Below, in pieces: positions 23,601 through 37,100 of a DNA stretch of 64,000 bases (positions are counted from its first letter, which is position 1; the number at the start of each line of letters is the position of its first letter). The translations under genes were made by a program, and so were the position numbers. The stretch covers positions 30,402,811-30,466,810 of the forward strand of contig OX246749.1 in NCBI GenBank assembly GCA_945910005.1. Reading direction: 5' to 3'. The notes beneath the pieces were generated by a model. That model was given only the letters and a program-made list of their open reading frames with translations, was not told where the DNA came from and searched no databases. The stretch comes from Isoperla grammatica. Lineage: Eukaryota > Arthropoda > Insecta > Plecoptera > Perlodidae.

Positions 23601-26600
23601 GTCCCAGCTGACAAGCAAGGACGTCAGTGTCAGCTGGTGTAGTTGTCACAGCTGACATGCAAGGACGTCAGTGACAGCTGGTGTAGTTGTCACAGCTGAC
23701 ATGCAAGGACGTCAGTGACAGCAGATGTAGTTGTCCCAGCTGACATGCATGGACGTCAGTGACAGCTGGTGTAGTTGTCACAGCTGACATGCAAGGACGT
23801 CAGTGACAGCAGATGTAGTTGTCACAGCTTACATGCAAGGACGTTAGTGACAGCTGGTGTAGTTGTCACAGCTGACATGCAAGGACGTCAGTGACAGCTG
23901 ATGTAGTTGTCACAGCTGACATGCAAAGACGTTAGTGACAGCAGATGTAGTTGTCCCAGCTGACATGCAAGGTCGTCAGTGACAGCTGATGTAGTTGACA
24001 CAGCTGACATGCAAGGACGTCAGTGACAGTTGATGTAGTTGTCACAGCTGACATGCAAGATCGTCAGTGACAGCTGATGTAGTTTTCACAGGTGACATGC
24101 AAGGACGTCAGTTAGAGCTGATGTAGTTGTCACAGCTAACAAGCAAAGGACGTCAGTGACAGTTGATGTAGTTGTCACAGCTGACATGCAAGGACGTCAG
24201 TGACAGTTTATGTAGTTGTTACAGCTGACATGCAAGGACGTCAGTGATAGATGATGTAGTTGTCACACCTAACATGCAAGGACGTCAGTGACAGCTGATG
24301 TAGGGGTCACAACTGACATGCAAGGACGTCAGTGACAGGTGATGTAGTTGTCACAGCTAACATGCAAGGACGTCAGTGACAGCTGATGTAGTTGTCACAG
24401 CTGACATGCCAGGACGTCAGTGACAGCTGATGTAGTTGACACAGCTGACATGCCAGGACGTCAGTGACAGCTGGTGTAGTTGTCACAGCTGACACGCAAG
24501 GACGTCAGTGACAGCTGATGTAGTTGTCACAGGTAACATGCAAGTACGACAGTGACTGCTGATGTAGTTGTCACAGCTGACATGCCAGGACGTCAGTGAC
24601 AGCTGGTGTAGTTGACACAGCTGACATGCAAGGACGTCAGTGAAAGCTGATGTAGTTGTCACAGCTGACATGCCAGGACGTCAGTGAAAGCTGATGTAGT
24701 TGTCACAGCTGACATGCAAGGACGTCAGTGACAGCTGATGTAGTTGACACAGCTGACATGCAAGGACGTCAGTGACAGCTGATGTAGTTGACACAGCTGA
24801 CATGCAAGGACGTCAGTGAAAGCTGATGTAGTTGTCACAGCTGACATGCCAGGACGTCAGTGACAGCTGATGTAGTTGACACAGCTGACATGCAAGGACG
24901 TCAGTGACAGCTGATGTAGTTGACACAGCTGACATGCAAGGACGTCAGTGACAGCTGATGTAGTTGACACAGCTGACATGCAAGGACGTCAGTGACAGCT
25001 GATGTAGTTGTCACAGGTAACATGCAAGTACGACAGTGACTGCTGATGTAGTTGTCACAGCTGACATGCCAGGACGTCAGTGACAGCTGGTGTAGTTGTC
25101 ACAGCTGACATGCAAGGACGTCAGTGACAGCTGATGTAGTTGTCCCAGCTGACATGCAAGGACGTCAGTGACTGCTGATGTAGTTGTCACAGCTGACATG
25201 CAAGGACGTCAGTGACAGCTGATGTAGTTGACACAGCTGACATGCAAGGACGTCAGTGACAGCTGATGTAGTTGTCACAGCTGACATGCAAGGACGTCAG
25301 TGACAGCTGATGTAGTTGTCACAGCTGACATGCAAGGTCGTCAGTGACAGTTGATGTAGTTGTCACAGCTGACATGCAAGATCGTCAGTGACAGCTGATG
25401 TAGTTGTCACAGCTGACATGCAAGGACGTCAGTTAGAGCTGATGTTGTTGTCACAGCTTACAAGCAAAGGACGTTAGTGACAGTTGATGTAGTTGTCACA
25501 GCTGGTGTAGTTGTCACAGCTGACATGCAAGGACGTGAGTGACAGCTGATGTAGTTGTCACAGCGGACATGCAAGGACGTCAGTGACAGCTGATGTAGTT
25601 CTCACAGCTGACATGCAAGGACGTCAGTGACAGTTGATGTAGTTGTCACAGCTGACATGCAAGGACGTCAGTGATAGGTGATGTAGTTGTTACAGCTAAC
25701 ATGCAAGGACGTCAGTGACAGCTGATGTAGGGGTCACAACTGACATGCAAGGACGTCAGTGACAGCTGATGTAGTTGTCACAGGTAACATGCAAGGGTTG
25801 TCAGTGACAGCTGATGTAGGGGTCACAACTGACATGCAAGGACGTCAGTGACAGCTGATGTAGTTGACACAGCTGACATGCAAGGACGTCAGTGACAGCT
25901 GATGTAGTTGTCACAGGTAACATGCAAGTACGTCAGTGACTGCTGATGTAGTTGTCACAGCTGACATGCCAGGACGTCAGTGACAGCTGGTGTAGTTGTC
26001 ACAGCTGACATGCAAGGACGTCAGTGACAGCTGATGTAGTTGTCCCAGCTGACATGCAAGGACGTCAGTGACTGCTGATGTAGTTGTCACAGCTGACATG
26101 CAAGGACGTCAGTGACAGCTGATGTAGTTGACACAGCTGACATGCAAGGACGTCAGTGACAGCTGATGTAGTTGTCACAGCTGACATGCAAGGACGTCAG
26201 TGACAGCTGATGTAGTTGTCACAGCTGACATGCAAGGTCGTCAGTGACAGTTGATGTAGTTGTCACAGCTGACATGCAAGATCGTCAGTGACAGCTGATG
26301 TAGTTGTCACAGCTGACATGCAAGGACGTCAGTTAGAGCTGATGTAGTTGTCACAGCTTACAAGCAAAGGACGTTAGTGACAGTTGATGTAGTTGTCACA
26401 GCTGGTGTAGTTGTCACAGCTGACATGCAAGGACGTGAGTGACAGCTGATGTAGTTGTCACAGCTGACATGCAAGGACGTCAGTGACAGCTGATGTAGTT
26501 CTCACAGCTGACATGCAAGGACGTCAGTGACAGTTGATGTAGTTGTCATAGCTGACATGCAAGGACGTCAGTGATAGGTGATGTAGTTGTTACAGCTAAC

Positions 26601-26880
26601 ATGCAAGGACGTCAGTGACAGCTGATGTAGGGGTCACAACTGACATGCAAGGACGTCAGTGACAGCTGATGTAGTTGTCACAGGTAACATGCAAGGGTTG
26701 TCAGTGACAGCTGATATAGGGGTCACAACTGACATGCAAGGACGTCAGTGACAGCTGATGTAGGGGTCACAACTGACATGCAAGGACGTCAGTGACAGGT
26801 GATGTAGTTGTCACAGCTAACAAGCAAAGATCGTCAGGGACAGCTGATGTAGTTGTCACAGCTGACATGGCAGGACATCA
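20617..26880. repeat. 44-bp satellite array, about 140 copies, 6.3 kb
   Basis: Unit GGACGTCAGTGACAGCTGAT + GTAGTTGTCACAGCTGACAT + GCAA. Each unit is an imperfect dyad (GTCAGTGACAGCTG against CAGCTGTGAC), so transcripts or single strands could form hairpins. Copies vary by several percent, with TTGACACAGC, TGGTGTAG, GGGGTCACAAC and ATGCCAGG variants. A 900-bp block (about 20 units) at 24961-25860 is nearly identical to 25861-26760, and a shorter block at 20880-21010 recurs at about 24014-24144. Minus-strand frames of 62 codons are artefacts. Confidence 0.97.
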
Positions 26881-26999
26881 TAGGCTTTGGAAACTGGGAC
26901 ATTCCTGCATGTCCGGGACAAGAAATATACAGAGAACGAAATCGGGGTAATCCCGATATTTCGAGACGTATACCAACCCTAAACGCATGTATTACTGCA

Positions 27000-28130
27000 T
27001 ACTGCACTCGGCAGACTGTCATATAATTAAAACTGGTGCATACAACAAAGTAAATTGCAAGTGCCCCCCTCTAACCCACGTAACTAAAATAAAGTACCTT
27101 GGGATAACAATAGATTCGCATCTGAAATGGAGAGATGATTCTCACTCCCTTTGCAACTAGTCTCAAAACTTATTGTATGTGTTTTATCGCCTGCGTAACT
27201 TGCTTTCACTAAAAACCTTGAAAACAATTTATTTTGCTCTTCAACAATCTCATCTAGAATATGGTATCATTGGTTGGGGGGGCATTCTTAACGAGCACCT
27301 TAAACCCCTAAATAATGTTCAAAAATGTATATTAAAAATTATAGCAAATAAACAAAGAGACTTCCCAACAAAGAAACTATTCGAATTAACTGAAGTTCTT
27401 GACATTAGGCAACTTTATGTTAAGAAAATTTTATTTTACTTACATTCTGAAATCACCCGACCCACAACTTGACTTATTTCAAGATCAGGACCTTACCTAC
27501 CTTCCCAGAAAAAACAGTCTATTAGATCAAGGCATACAGCAATCCTTGGTCCTAGAATATATAATGAATTACCTGCAAGTATTACTGTCCTACCCAAACA
27601 TATGTTTTCAAGGAATGTAAAGCTCTGGCTTGAAGTGAATAGTGACAGCAATGAATCGCAAAATGCAACATCACTCATAAACTTTCATTTCAACATATAA
27701 ATTATATTATCACAGAATAGGGCCTAACATAATATAATTTTCTACCATTTATTCATAAATTCATAACAATTATTAAGCATAAGCATGCAGTATACAAATC
27801 ATGCAGATATTGTTTTTGTGATATTTTTATGATTAGTTCAAGTATAATTAAAACTACTAGCCTACCTTTTTTGTCGTGTCTACAAATTGTAATTTTATAA
27901 TTTTTGTAATTTAATTGTGTGTAATTTTTTCATAATCAATCAACAAATCTAACATTGAAATCACTTTAGTTCTGCCATCTTGCACTGTATTTTTTTGTCT
28001 CTGACTTATGTTCTGCCCACACTCAAGGCTTGCTTTCTGTGGGCTTCTCACTACTAATTAACATATACTGTTATTCCAAAAATGTACTCACAAACTGAGA
28101 ATAAAATGCTTTTGAATTGAAATGAATTGA
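27000..28130 (+). pseudogene. LINE 3' fragment: reverse transcriptase C-terminus and 3' UTR
   Basis: Translation at about 27085-27125 gives KIKYLGITIDSHLKW, a hallmark of LINE reverse transcriptase C-termini. After a stop the frame at 27173-27472 continues with FALQQSHLEYGIIGWGG and LNNVQKCILKIIANKQ. The 3' region carries a hairpin (GCCCACACTC...TCTGTGGGC at about 28013-28048), AATAAAATGC and a terminal TTGAATTGAAATGAATTGA. This is a 5'-truncated copy of a Jockey/CR1-like LINE with in-frame stops and a frameshift. It starts close to the end of the 44-bp satellite. Confidence 0.8.
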
Positions 28131-30354
28131 TGTATTTACATTGAAACATACGTATATTTTAAATATTTATTAAGATAACTTACCCGAAATGTAAATAGTG
28201 TTTTTAATGCAGTAATATTATATTTACTTTAAGGCCGGTGTTATAGTCTCTCTTAATAGAAAATGTATTTGTAGCAATGAATCTATTTGGAAGATTGAAT
28301 ACTCCTGCTATACTCCTTGGTTTGTCCACCCTTGTCTAGGGCAGGACACAGTCAACGACTCAGCTTGCCAGGCTTTTATTGCAATACAAAGCAGTAAAGA
28401 GAAACACGTACTTTGCATCAAAGGACCATAACACACCGCAATTCTTCCACCAGACGATGGCCTATAGGCTTCAAGGAGAATAACACAAGGACATTCACAG
28501 ATGGGATTCTTATGAAACAGGGGGGCTAAAGGAGAGAAATATGCAACACTGTCATGTGTGGCATGTGTACAGTACACTTTACTTTAATCAACGTATTACT
28601 TAAGAGTTACATTTACGATAGCTAAATGATTTATGAAACAGAAAACAGAAATCAAATAAGCATTGCAAGCATTAAATACATATTTGAATTAACTACATTT
28701 AACAATCTACATGCACAATATAATAGAACAATAAGAGCAGTGCAATACATACATCCTTGGTTCATAAAATCTCAAGACAATGTATATTTAAGAGCATTGT
28801 TTGCTTTCAATACAGGCCATGTTCAATAATATATGTAAAAATAAAGAACTTAAACCAGGGTCTAAATTAGAATCAACATACTTATAATAAGAATATAATA
28901 ATAAAATAAGACTAATATAACAGGTACAGTACACTCTTGGCCAACAGTCTCAAGATAACATCCAGCATAATGATTTAACAGACATAAGGTAGCAATGCAA
29001 CATGTAGACTCTTGGCCAACAGTCTCAAGATAACATCCAGCATAATGATTAAACAGACATAAGGTAGCAATGCAGGAATTCAATCTCTGTGAAAAATAAA
29101 GAAATTACTGTGAAACTTTTACAACAACTTCTTATGGATAGAAGGGTGTGCATCAACCGTTTTCATTTTTCTAAAAAATTCATTCTATACTAAGGATAAG
29201 CTTTGAAATTAAACCATAGACTTCAGAAAGTACCAAAAAATTTTTTGTTCTTAATTTTTCAGGGCCTGTACTGGCATGGTGGGCGCATTTATACCGGTAG
29301 ATTAAAATAATCACAAACAAACTACCGTAACAGTGTAATGGAAATGGTGGCATTGAATTTGGGGATAAAACATAACTACCCACGGAAACAACAGACACAC
29401 TACCAGTTCCACGTAAAAGCCCCCCCCCCCCCCCCCCCCCTCCCACAAACAGAGCCTAGCACCTTACTGAACACTTGCAAGGGTTTAGTCTTTTCACTGC
29501 ACCTATTGAGTGAACAAGGCCGTGTTACGCCAAATAGTTCCGACGTCTTGTGTCTAGTAGAACCACATATAATGTGTTCCTCCCTATCGTATCTAGATGA
29601 GTTCCGGACAAACACCATCATCCTGAAGGTATCAGCTGTCGGGACTCCTGTGATGCCCCCCAATTAATATTCACTACAGAAAATAAGTATTCGTAAAAAC
29701 AAAAACTAAGTCAGTAAGAATGTTCAACAGTCACTATCAACCTAAATCAACTTCGTATTAGTAACTATTTCATTTGTCGTGACAAAGATTGAAAAGTGAT
29801 TGGTTTTAGCATTATACAACTAAGGCACACAGGAGCAGGGTCGTCATTGGCCAACCATGTTCCCCTAGGATGCATTCATTTTCAAACCAGGTACTTCTTT
29901 TCCCAGTTATTAAATTGATGTGACATGATTCTTGAAGATGTAAAGCAACGCATCGGATATGCAATGGCACACTATGGTGAAGACCAAGAACAGAGCGTAC
30001 AGTCAGTCACATCCAATAGGGGTGGGGGAGGAGTAAGTTTTATAGTTACTATTGTTTGTTACCTCCTTTAAAATATAATGTACTTGTATTTATAAGACCT
30101 CTATTATTAAGAGGCACATAATATTATATACATGCAAGTAGAGCTAAAGAAAGTAACACTCAATATCTACCCAAAATATTTTAATTTGTGAAATACAATA
30201 TAATTCATCTCCAAGGTAAACTTCTTACAGAACTGTGCATACCCTCAACTAAATTAAGTACAAATATTTGCCGGACAACAAGCTGAATTTCTAGGAACCA
30301 AATTATTGAGGTAAACTAAAGTGGATTCTTCAATTTCAAACTAAAATATTTGTG
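28131..30354. other. Stretch without recognisable gene
   Basis: AT-rich, with a C-run at about 29419-29440. Frames such as 28308-28577 (minus) and 29338-29667 (plus and minus) show no known domain. Apart from the 75-bp duplication listed separately, nothing is recognised. Confidence 0.45.
28933..29074. repeat. Tandem duplication, 75-bp unit
   Basis: ACTCTTGGCCAACAGTCTCA...AAGGTAGCAATGCA occurs twice with few differences, at 28933 and 29008. Confidence 0.9.
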
Positions 30355-30831
30355 CAGTAAAACTTCTTTATATCGAACTCTTGGGGGCCAGATTATTATT
30401 TTGTTATAAACATTTATTTATAAAGATGATACCTTAACATGCATGAGAACCTTTTGGGACCTCAACAACAGTTTGTTATAATAGGGCACTAGCAACACCA
30501 AAAGACAACAATGAAACAAATGAATTGAATCGATGGACAAACAACAAGCTGTCAAAAAATAATTTCTTCTGTTTTTGGAAAACAAAACAAAAAGCAAACA
30601 AATACAAATACAAAACTTTCACTTCGTCGTTGTCTATCATTAAAAGTTTTAAATGGCGAGCAGGTACTATTACTACACTTGTTTTTATCTCTATGGTTGC
30701 AATTTTATTATTTTGACAGCTGATGGTTTGTCCATCAGTTCAATTCATTTGTTCCATTGTTGTCTTTCGGTGTTACTAGTGCCCTAAGATCATTTTGTTA
30801 TAAAGAAGTTTGTTATAAAGAAGTTCAACTG
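30355..30831. mobile_element. Tc1/mariner (pogo/Tigger-like) MITE
   Basis: The ends CAGTAAAACTTCTTTATATC and GATAAAGAAGTT-like ...TTCAACTG match the CAGTTGAACTTCTTTATAAC consensus of pogo/Tigger elements. The right flank is TA and the left is TG, consistent with a mutated TA duplication. Inner inverted arms of about 85 bases (AGGGCACTAGCAACACC... against ...GGTGTTACTAGTGCCCT) flank a non-coding centre. Confidence 0.6.
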
Positions 30832-31039
30832 TATTATGTTGTACATGCATTGGACACCTGAAACCACTGAATGTTAATCTTAAAGAAAACCATCATTGAG
30901 GTCATGGAAAGCTGTCACTTGACTTGATATAAATATTGTGATAATGATGTTATTGTTTCAAGAATTATCTAACAAAGAAGCGATGAATGGTGGTGGTCTA
31001 AGTTATGCTGGGGAGTGGAGTCCGACGTTAAGTGTCGAC

Positions 31040-31105
31040 AGGGACTCGAACCCAGATGCCTGGCTGTGCACAATGATGCTTTTCACTTGTTAGCTGGCGG
31101 TGGCC
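31040..31105 (-). repeat. Possible tRNA-derived SINE fragment
   Basis: On the minus strand AGCTAACAAGTGAAAAGC and CTGGGTTCGAGTCCC have A-box and B-box spacing. A full cloverleaf could not be completed. It abuts the start of the 107-bp satellite. Confidence 0.35.
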
Positions 31106-31136
31106 ACGCGTCAAACACTATTCGGTTTACGCTGGT

Positions 31137-34100
31137 TGTGTTGTTGGTGACCTGAGCAGAGTGGTATTATAGTAATGTTGGACTCAACACGTAGGCTACA
31201 CAACGCATTACACACATGGATAAGTTGCCCTATGACCCGGGCAGCTGTTGTTGGTGACCGGAGCAGAGTGGTATTATAGTAATGTTGGACTCAACACGTA
31301 GGCTACACAACGCATTACACACATGGATAAGTTGCCCTATGACCCGGGCAGCTGTTGTTGGTGACCTGAGCAGAGTGGTATTATAGTAATGTTGGACTCA
31401 ACACGTAGGCTACACAACGCATTACACACATGGATAAGTTGCCCTATGACCCGGGCAGCTGTTGTTGGTGACCGGAGCAGAGTGGTATTATAGTAATGTT
31501 GGACTCAACACGTAGGCTACACAACGCATTACACACATGGATAAGTTGCCCTATGACCCGGGCAGCTGTTGTTGGTGACCGGAGCAGAGTGGTATTATAG
31601 TAATGATGGACTCAACACGTAGGCTACACAACGCATTACACACATGGATAAGTTGCCCTATGACCCGGGCAGCTGTTGTTGGTGACCGGAGCAGAGTGGT
31701 ATTATAGTAATGTTGGACTCAACACGTAGGCTACACAACGCATTACACACATGGATAAGTTGCCCTATGACCCGGGCAGCTGTTGTTGGTGACCGGAGCA
31801 GAGTGGTATTATAGTAATGTTGGACTCAACACGTAGGCTACACAACGCATTACACACATGGATAAGTTGCCCTATGACCCGGGCAGCTGTTGTTGGTGAC
31901 CGGAGCAGAGTGGTATTATAGTAATGTTGGACTCAACACGTAGGCTACACAACGCATTACACACATGGATAAGTTGCCCTATGACCCGGGCAGCTGTTGT
32001 TGGTGACCGGAGCAGAGTGGTATTATAGTAATGTTGGACTCAACACGTAGGCTACACAACGCATTACACACATGGATAAGTTGCCCTATGACCCGGGCAG
32101 CTGTTGTTGGTGACCGGAGCAGAGTGGTATTATAGTAATGTTGGACTCAACACGTAGGCTACACAACGCATTACACACATGGATAAGTTGCCCTATGACC
32201 CGGGCAGCTGTTGTTGGTGACCGGAGCAGAGTGGTATTATAGTAATGTTGGACTCAACACGTAGGCTACACAACGCATTACACACATGGATAAGTTGCCC
32301 TATGACCCGGGCAGCTGTTGTTGGTGACCGGAGCAGAGTGGTATTATAGTAATGTTGGACTCAACACGTAGGCTACACAACGCATTACACACATGGATAA
32401 GTTGCCCTATGACCCGGGCAGCTGTTGTTGGTGACCGGAGCAGAGTGGTATTATAGTAATGTTGGACTCAACACGTAGGCTACACAACGCATTACACACA
32501 TGGATAAGTTGCCCTATGACCCGGGCAGCTGTTGTTGGTGACCTGAGCAGAGTGGTATTATAGTAATGTTGGACTCAACACGTAGGCTACAAAACGCATT
32601 ACACACATCGATAAGTTGCCCTATGACCCGGGCAGCTGTTGTTGGTGACCGGAGCAGAGTGGTATTATAGTAATGTTGGACTCAACACGTAGGCTACACA
32701 ACGCATTACACACATGGATAAGTTGCCCTATGACCCGGGCAGCTGTTGTTGGTGACCGGAGCAGAGTGGTATTATAGTAATGTTGGTCTCAACACGTAGG
32801 CTACACAACGCATTACACACATGGATAAGTTGCCCTATGACCCGGGCAGCTGTTGTTGGTGACCGGAGCAGAGTGGTATTATAGTAATGTTGGACTCAAC
32901 ACGTAGGCTACACAACGCATTACACACATGGATAAGTTGCCCTATGACCCGGGCAGCTGTTGTTGGTGACCGGAGCAGAGTGGTATTATAGTAATGTTGG
33001 ACTCAACACGTAGGCTACACAACGCATTACACACATAGATAAGTTGCCCTATGACCCGGGCAGCTGTTGTTGGTGACCGGAGCAGAGTGGTATTATAGTA
33101 ATGTTGGACTCAACACGTAGGCTACACAACGCATTACACACATAGATAAGTTGCCCTATGACCCGGGCAGCTGTTGTTGGTGACCGGAGCAGAGTGGTAT
33201 TATAGTAATGTTGGACTCAACACGTAGGCTACACAACGCATTACACACATGGATAAGTTGCCCTATGACCCGGGCAGCTGTTGTTGGTGACCGGAGCAGA
33301 GTGGTATTATAGTAATGTTGGACTCAACACGTAGGCTACACAACGCATTACACACATGGATAAGTTGCCCTATGACCCGGGCAGCTGTTGTTGGTGACCG
33401 GAGCAGAGTGGTATTATAGTAATGTTGGACTCAACACGTAGGCTACACAACGCATTACACACATAGATAAGTTGCCCTATGACCCGGGCAGCTGTTGTTG
33501 GTGACCGGAGCAGAGTGGTATTATAGTAATGTTGGACTCAACACGTAGGCTACACAACGCATTACACACATGGATAAGTTGCCCTATGACCCGGGCAGCT
33601 GTTGTTGGTGACCGGAGCAGAGTGGTATTATAGTAATGTTGGACTCAACACGTAGGCTACACAACGCATTACACACATGGATAAGTTGCCCTATGACCCG
33701 GGCAGCTGTTGTTGGTGACCTGAGCAGAGTGTTATTATAGTAATGTTGGACTCAACACGTAGGCTACACAACGCATTACACACATGGATAAGTTGCCCTA
33801 TGACCCGGGCAGCTGTTGTTGGTGACCGGAGCAGAGTGGTATTATAGTAATGTTGGACTCAACACGTAGGCTACACAACGCATTACACACATGGATAAGT
33901 TGCCCTATGACCCGGGCAGCTGTTGTTGGTGACCGGAGCAGAGTGGTATTATAGTAATGTTGGACTCAACACGTAGGCTACACAACGCATTACACACATG
34001 GATAAGTTGCCCTATGACCCGGGCAGCTGTTGTTGGTGACCGGAGCAGAGTGGTATTATAGTAATGTTGGACTCAACACGTAGGCTACACAACGCATTAC

Positions 34101-37100
34101 ACACATGGATAAGTTGCCCTATGACCCGGGCAGCTGTTGTTGGTGACCGGAGCAGAGTGGTATTATAGTAATGTTGGACTCAACACGTAGGCTACACAAC
34201 GCATTACACACATGGATAAGTTGCCCTATGACCCGGGCAGCTGTTGTTGGTGACCGGAGCAGAGTGGTATTATAGTAATGTTGGACTCAACACGTAGGCT
34301 ACACAACGCATTACACACATGGATAAGTTGCCCTATGACCCGGGCAGCTGTTGTTGGTGACCGGAGCAGAGTGGTATTATAGTAATGTTGGACTCAACAC
34401 GTAGGCTACACAACGCATTACACACATGGATAAGTTGCCCTATGACCCGGGCAGCTGTTGTTGGTGACCGGAGCAGAGTGGTATTATAGTAATGTTGGAC
34501 TCAACACGTAGGCTACACAACGCATTACACACATGGATAAGTTGCCCTATGACCCGGGCAGCTGTTGTTGGTGACCGGAGCAGAGTGGTATTATAGTAAT
34601 GTTGGTCTCAACACGTAGGCTACACAACGCATTACACACATGGATAAGTTGCCCTATGACCCGGGCAGCTGTTGTTGGTGACCGGAGCAGAGTGGTATTA
34701 TAGTAATGTTGGACTCAACACGTAGGCTACACAACGCATTACACACATGGATAAGTTGCCCTATGACCCGGGCAGCTGTTGTTGGTGACCTGAGCAGAGT
34801 GGTATTATAGTAATGTTGGACTCAACACGTAGGCTACACAACGCATTACACACATGGATAAGTTGCCCTATGACCCGGGCAGCTGTTGTTGGTGACCTGA
34901 GCAGAGTGGTATTATAGTAATGTTGGACTCAACACGTAGGCTACACAACGCATTACACACATCGATAAGTTGCCCTATGACCCGGGCAGCTGTTGTTGGT
35001 GACCTGAGCAGAGTGGTATTATAGTAATGTTGGACTCAACACGTAGGCTACACAACGCATTACACACATGGATAAGTTGCCCTATGACCCGGGCAGCTGT
35101 TGTTGGTGACCGGAGCAGAGTGGTATTATAGTAATGTTGGACTCAACACGTAGGCTACACAACGCATTACACACATGGATAAGTTGCCCTATGACCCGGG
35201 CAGCTGTTGTTGGTGACCTGAGCAGAGTGGTATTATAGTAATGTTGGACTCAACACGTAGGCTACACAACGCATTACACACATGGATAAGTTGCCCTATG
35301 ACCCGGGCAGCTGTTGTTGGTGACCGGAGCAGAGTGGTATTATAGTAATGTTGGACTCAACACGTAGGCTACACAACGCATTACACACATGGATAAGTTG
35401 CCCTATGACCCGGGCAGCTGTTGTTGGTGACCGGAGCAGAGTGGTATTATAGTAATGTTGGACTCAACACGTAGGCTACACAACGCATTACACACATGGA
35501 TAAGTTGCCCTATGACCCGGGCAGCTGTTGTTGGTGACCTGAGCAGAGTGGTATTATAGTAATGTTGGACTCAACACGTAGGCTACACAACGCATTACAC
35601 ACATGGATAAGTTGCCCTATGACCCGGGCAGCTGTTGTTGGTGACCGGAGCAGAGTGGTATTATAGTAATGTTGGACTCAACACGTAGGCTACACAACGC
35701 ATTACACACATGGATAAGTTGCCCTATGACCCGGGCAGCTGTTGTTGGTGACCGGAGCAGAGTGGTGTTATAGTAATGTTGGACTCAACACGTGGGCTAC
35801 ACAACGCATTACACACATGGATAAGTTGCCCTATGACCCGGGCAGCTGTTGTTGGTGACCGGAGCAGAGTGGTATTATAGTAATGTTGGACTCAACACGT
35901 AGGCTACACAACGCATTACACACATGGATAAGTTGCCCTATGACCCGGGCAGCTGTTGTTGGTGACCGGAGCAGAGTGGTATTATAGTAATGTTGGACTC
36001 AACACGTAGGCTACACAACGCATTACACACATGGATAAGTTGCCCTATGACCCGGGCAGCTGTTGTTGGTGACCGGAGCAGAGTGGTATTATAGTAATGT
36101 TGGACTCAACACGTAGGCTACACAACGCATTACACACATGGATAAGTTGCCCTATGACCCGGGCAGCTGTTGTTGGTGACCGGAGCAGAGTGGTATTATA
36201 GTAATGTTGGACTCAACACGTAGGCTACACAACGCATTACACACATGGATAAGTTGCCCTATGACCCGGGCAGCTGTTGTTGGTGACCGGAGCAGAGTGG
36301 TATTATAGTAATGTTGGACTCAACACGTAGGCTACACAACGCATTACACACATGGATAAGTTGCCCTATGACCCGGGCAGCTGTTGTTGGTGACCGGAGC
36401 AGAGTGGTATTATAGTAATGTTGGACTCAACACGTAGGCTACACAACGCATTACACACATCGATAAGTTGCCCTATGACCCGGGCAGCTGTTGTTGGTGA
36501 CCGGAGCAGAGTGGTATTATAGTAATGTTGGACTCAACACGTAGGCTACACAACGCATTACACACATCGATAAGTTGCCCTATGACCCGGGCAGCTGTTG
36601 TTGGTGACCGGAGCAGAGTGGTATTATAGTAATGTTGGACTCAACACGTAGGCTACACAACGCATTACACACATGGATAAGTTGCCCTATGACCCGGGCA
36701 GCTGTTGTTGGTGACCGGAGCAGAGTGGTATTATAGTAATGTTGGACTCAACACGTAGGCTACACAACGCATTACACACATGGATAAGTTGCCCTATGAC
36801 CCGGGCAGCTGTTGTTGGTGACCGGAGCAGAGTGGTATTATAGTAATGTTGGACTCAACACGTAGGCTACACAACGCATTACACACATGGATAAGTTGCC
36901 CTATGACCCGGGCAGCTGTTGTTGGTGACCGGAGCAGAGTGGTATTATAGTAATGTTGGACTCAACACGTAGGCTACACAACGCATTACACACATGGATA
37001 AGTTGCCCTATGACCCGGGCAGCTGTTGTTGGTGACCGGAGCAGAGTGGTATTATAGTAATGTTGGACTCAACACGTAGGCTACACAACGCATTACACAC

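Noticed and set aside
29338..29667. Frames of 109 (plus) and 87 (minus) codons across a C-run
   Set aside because: Antisense overlap with a homopolymer inside; no homology recognised.
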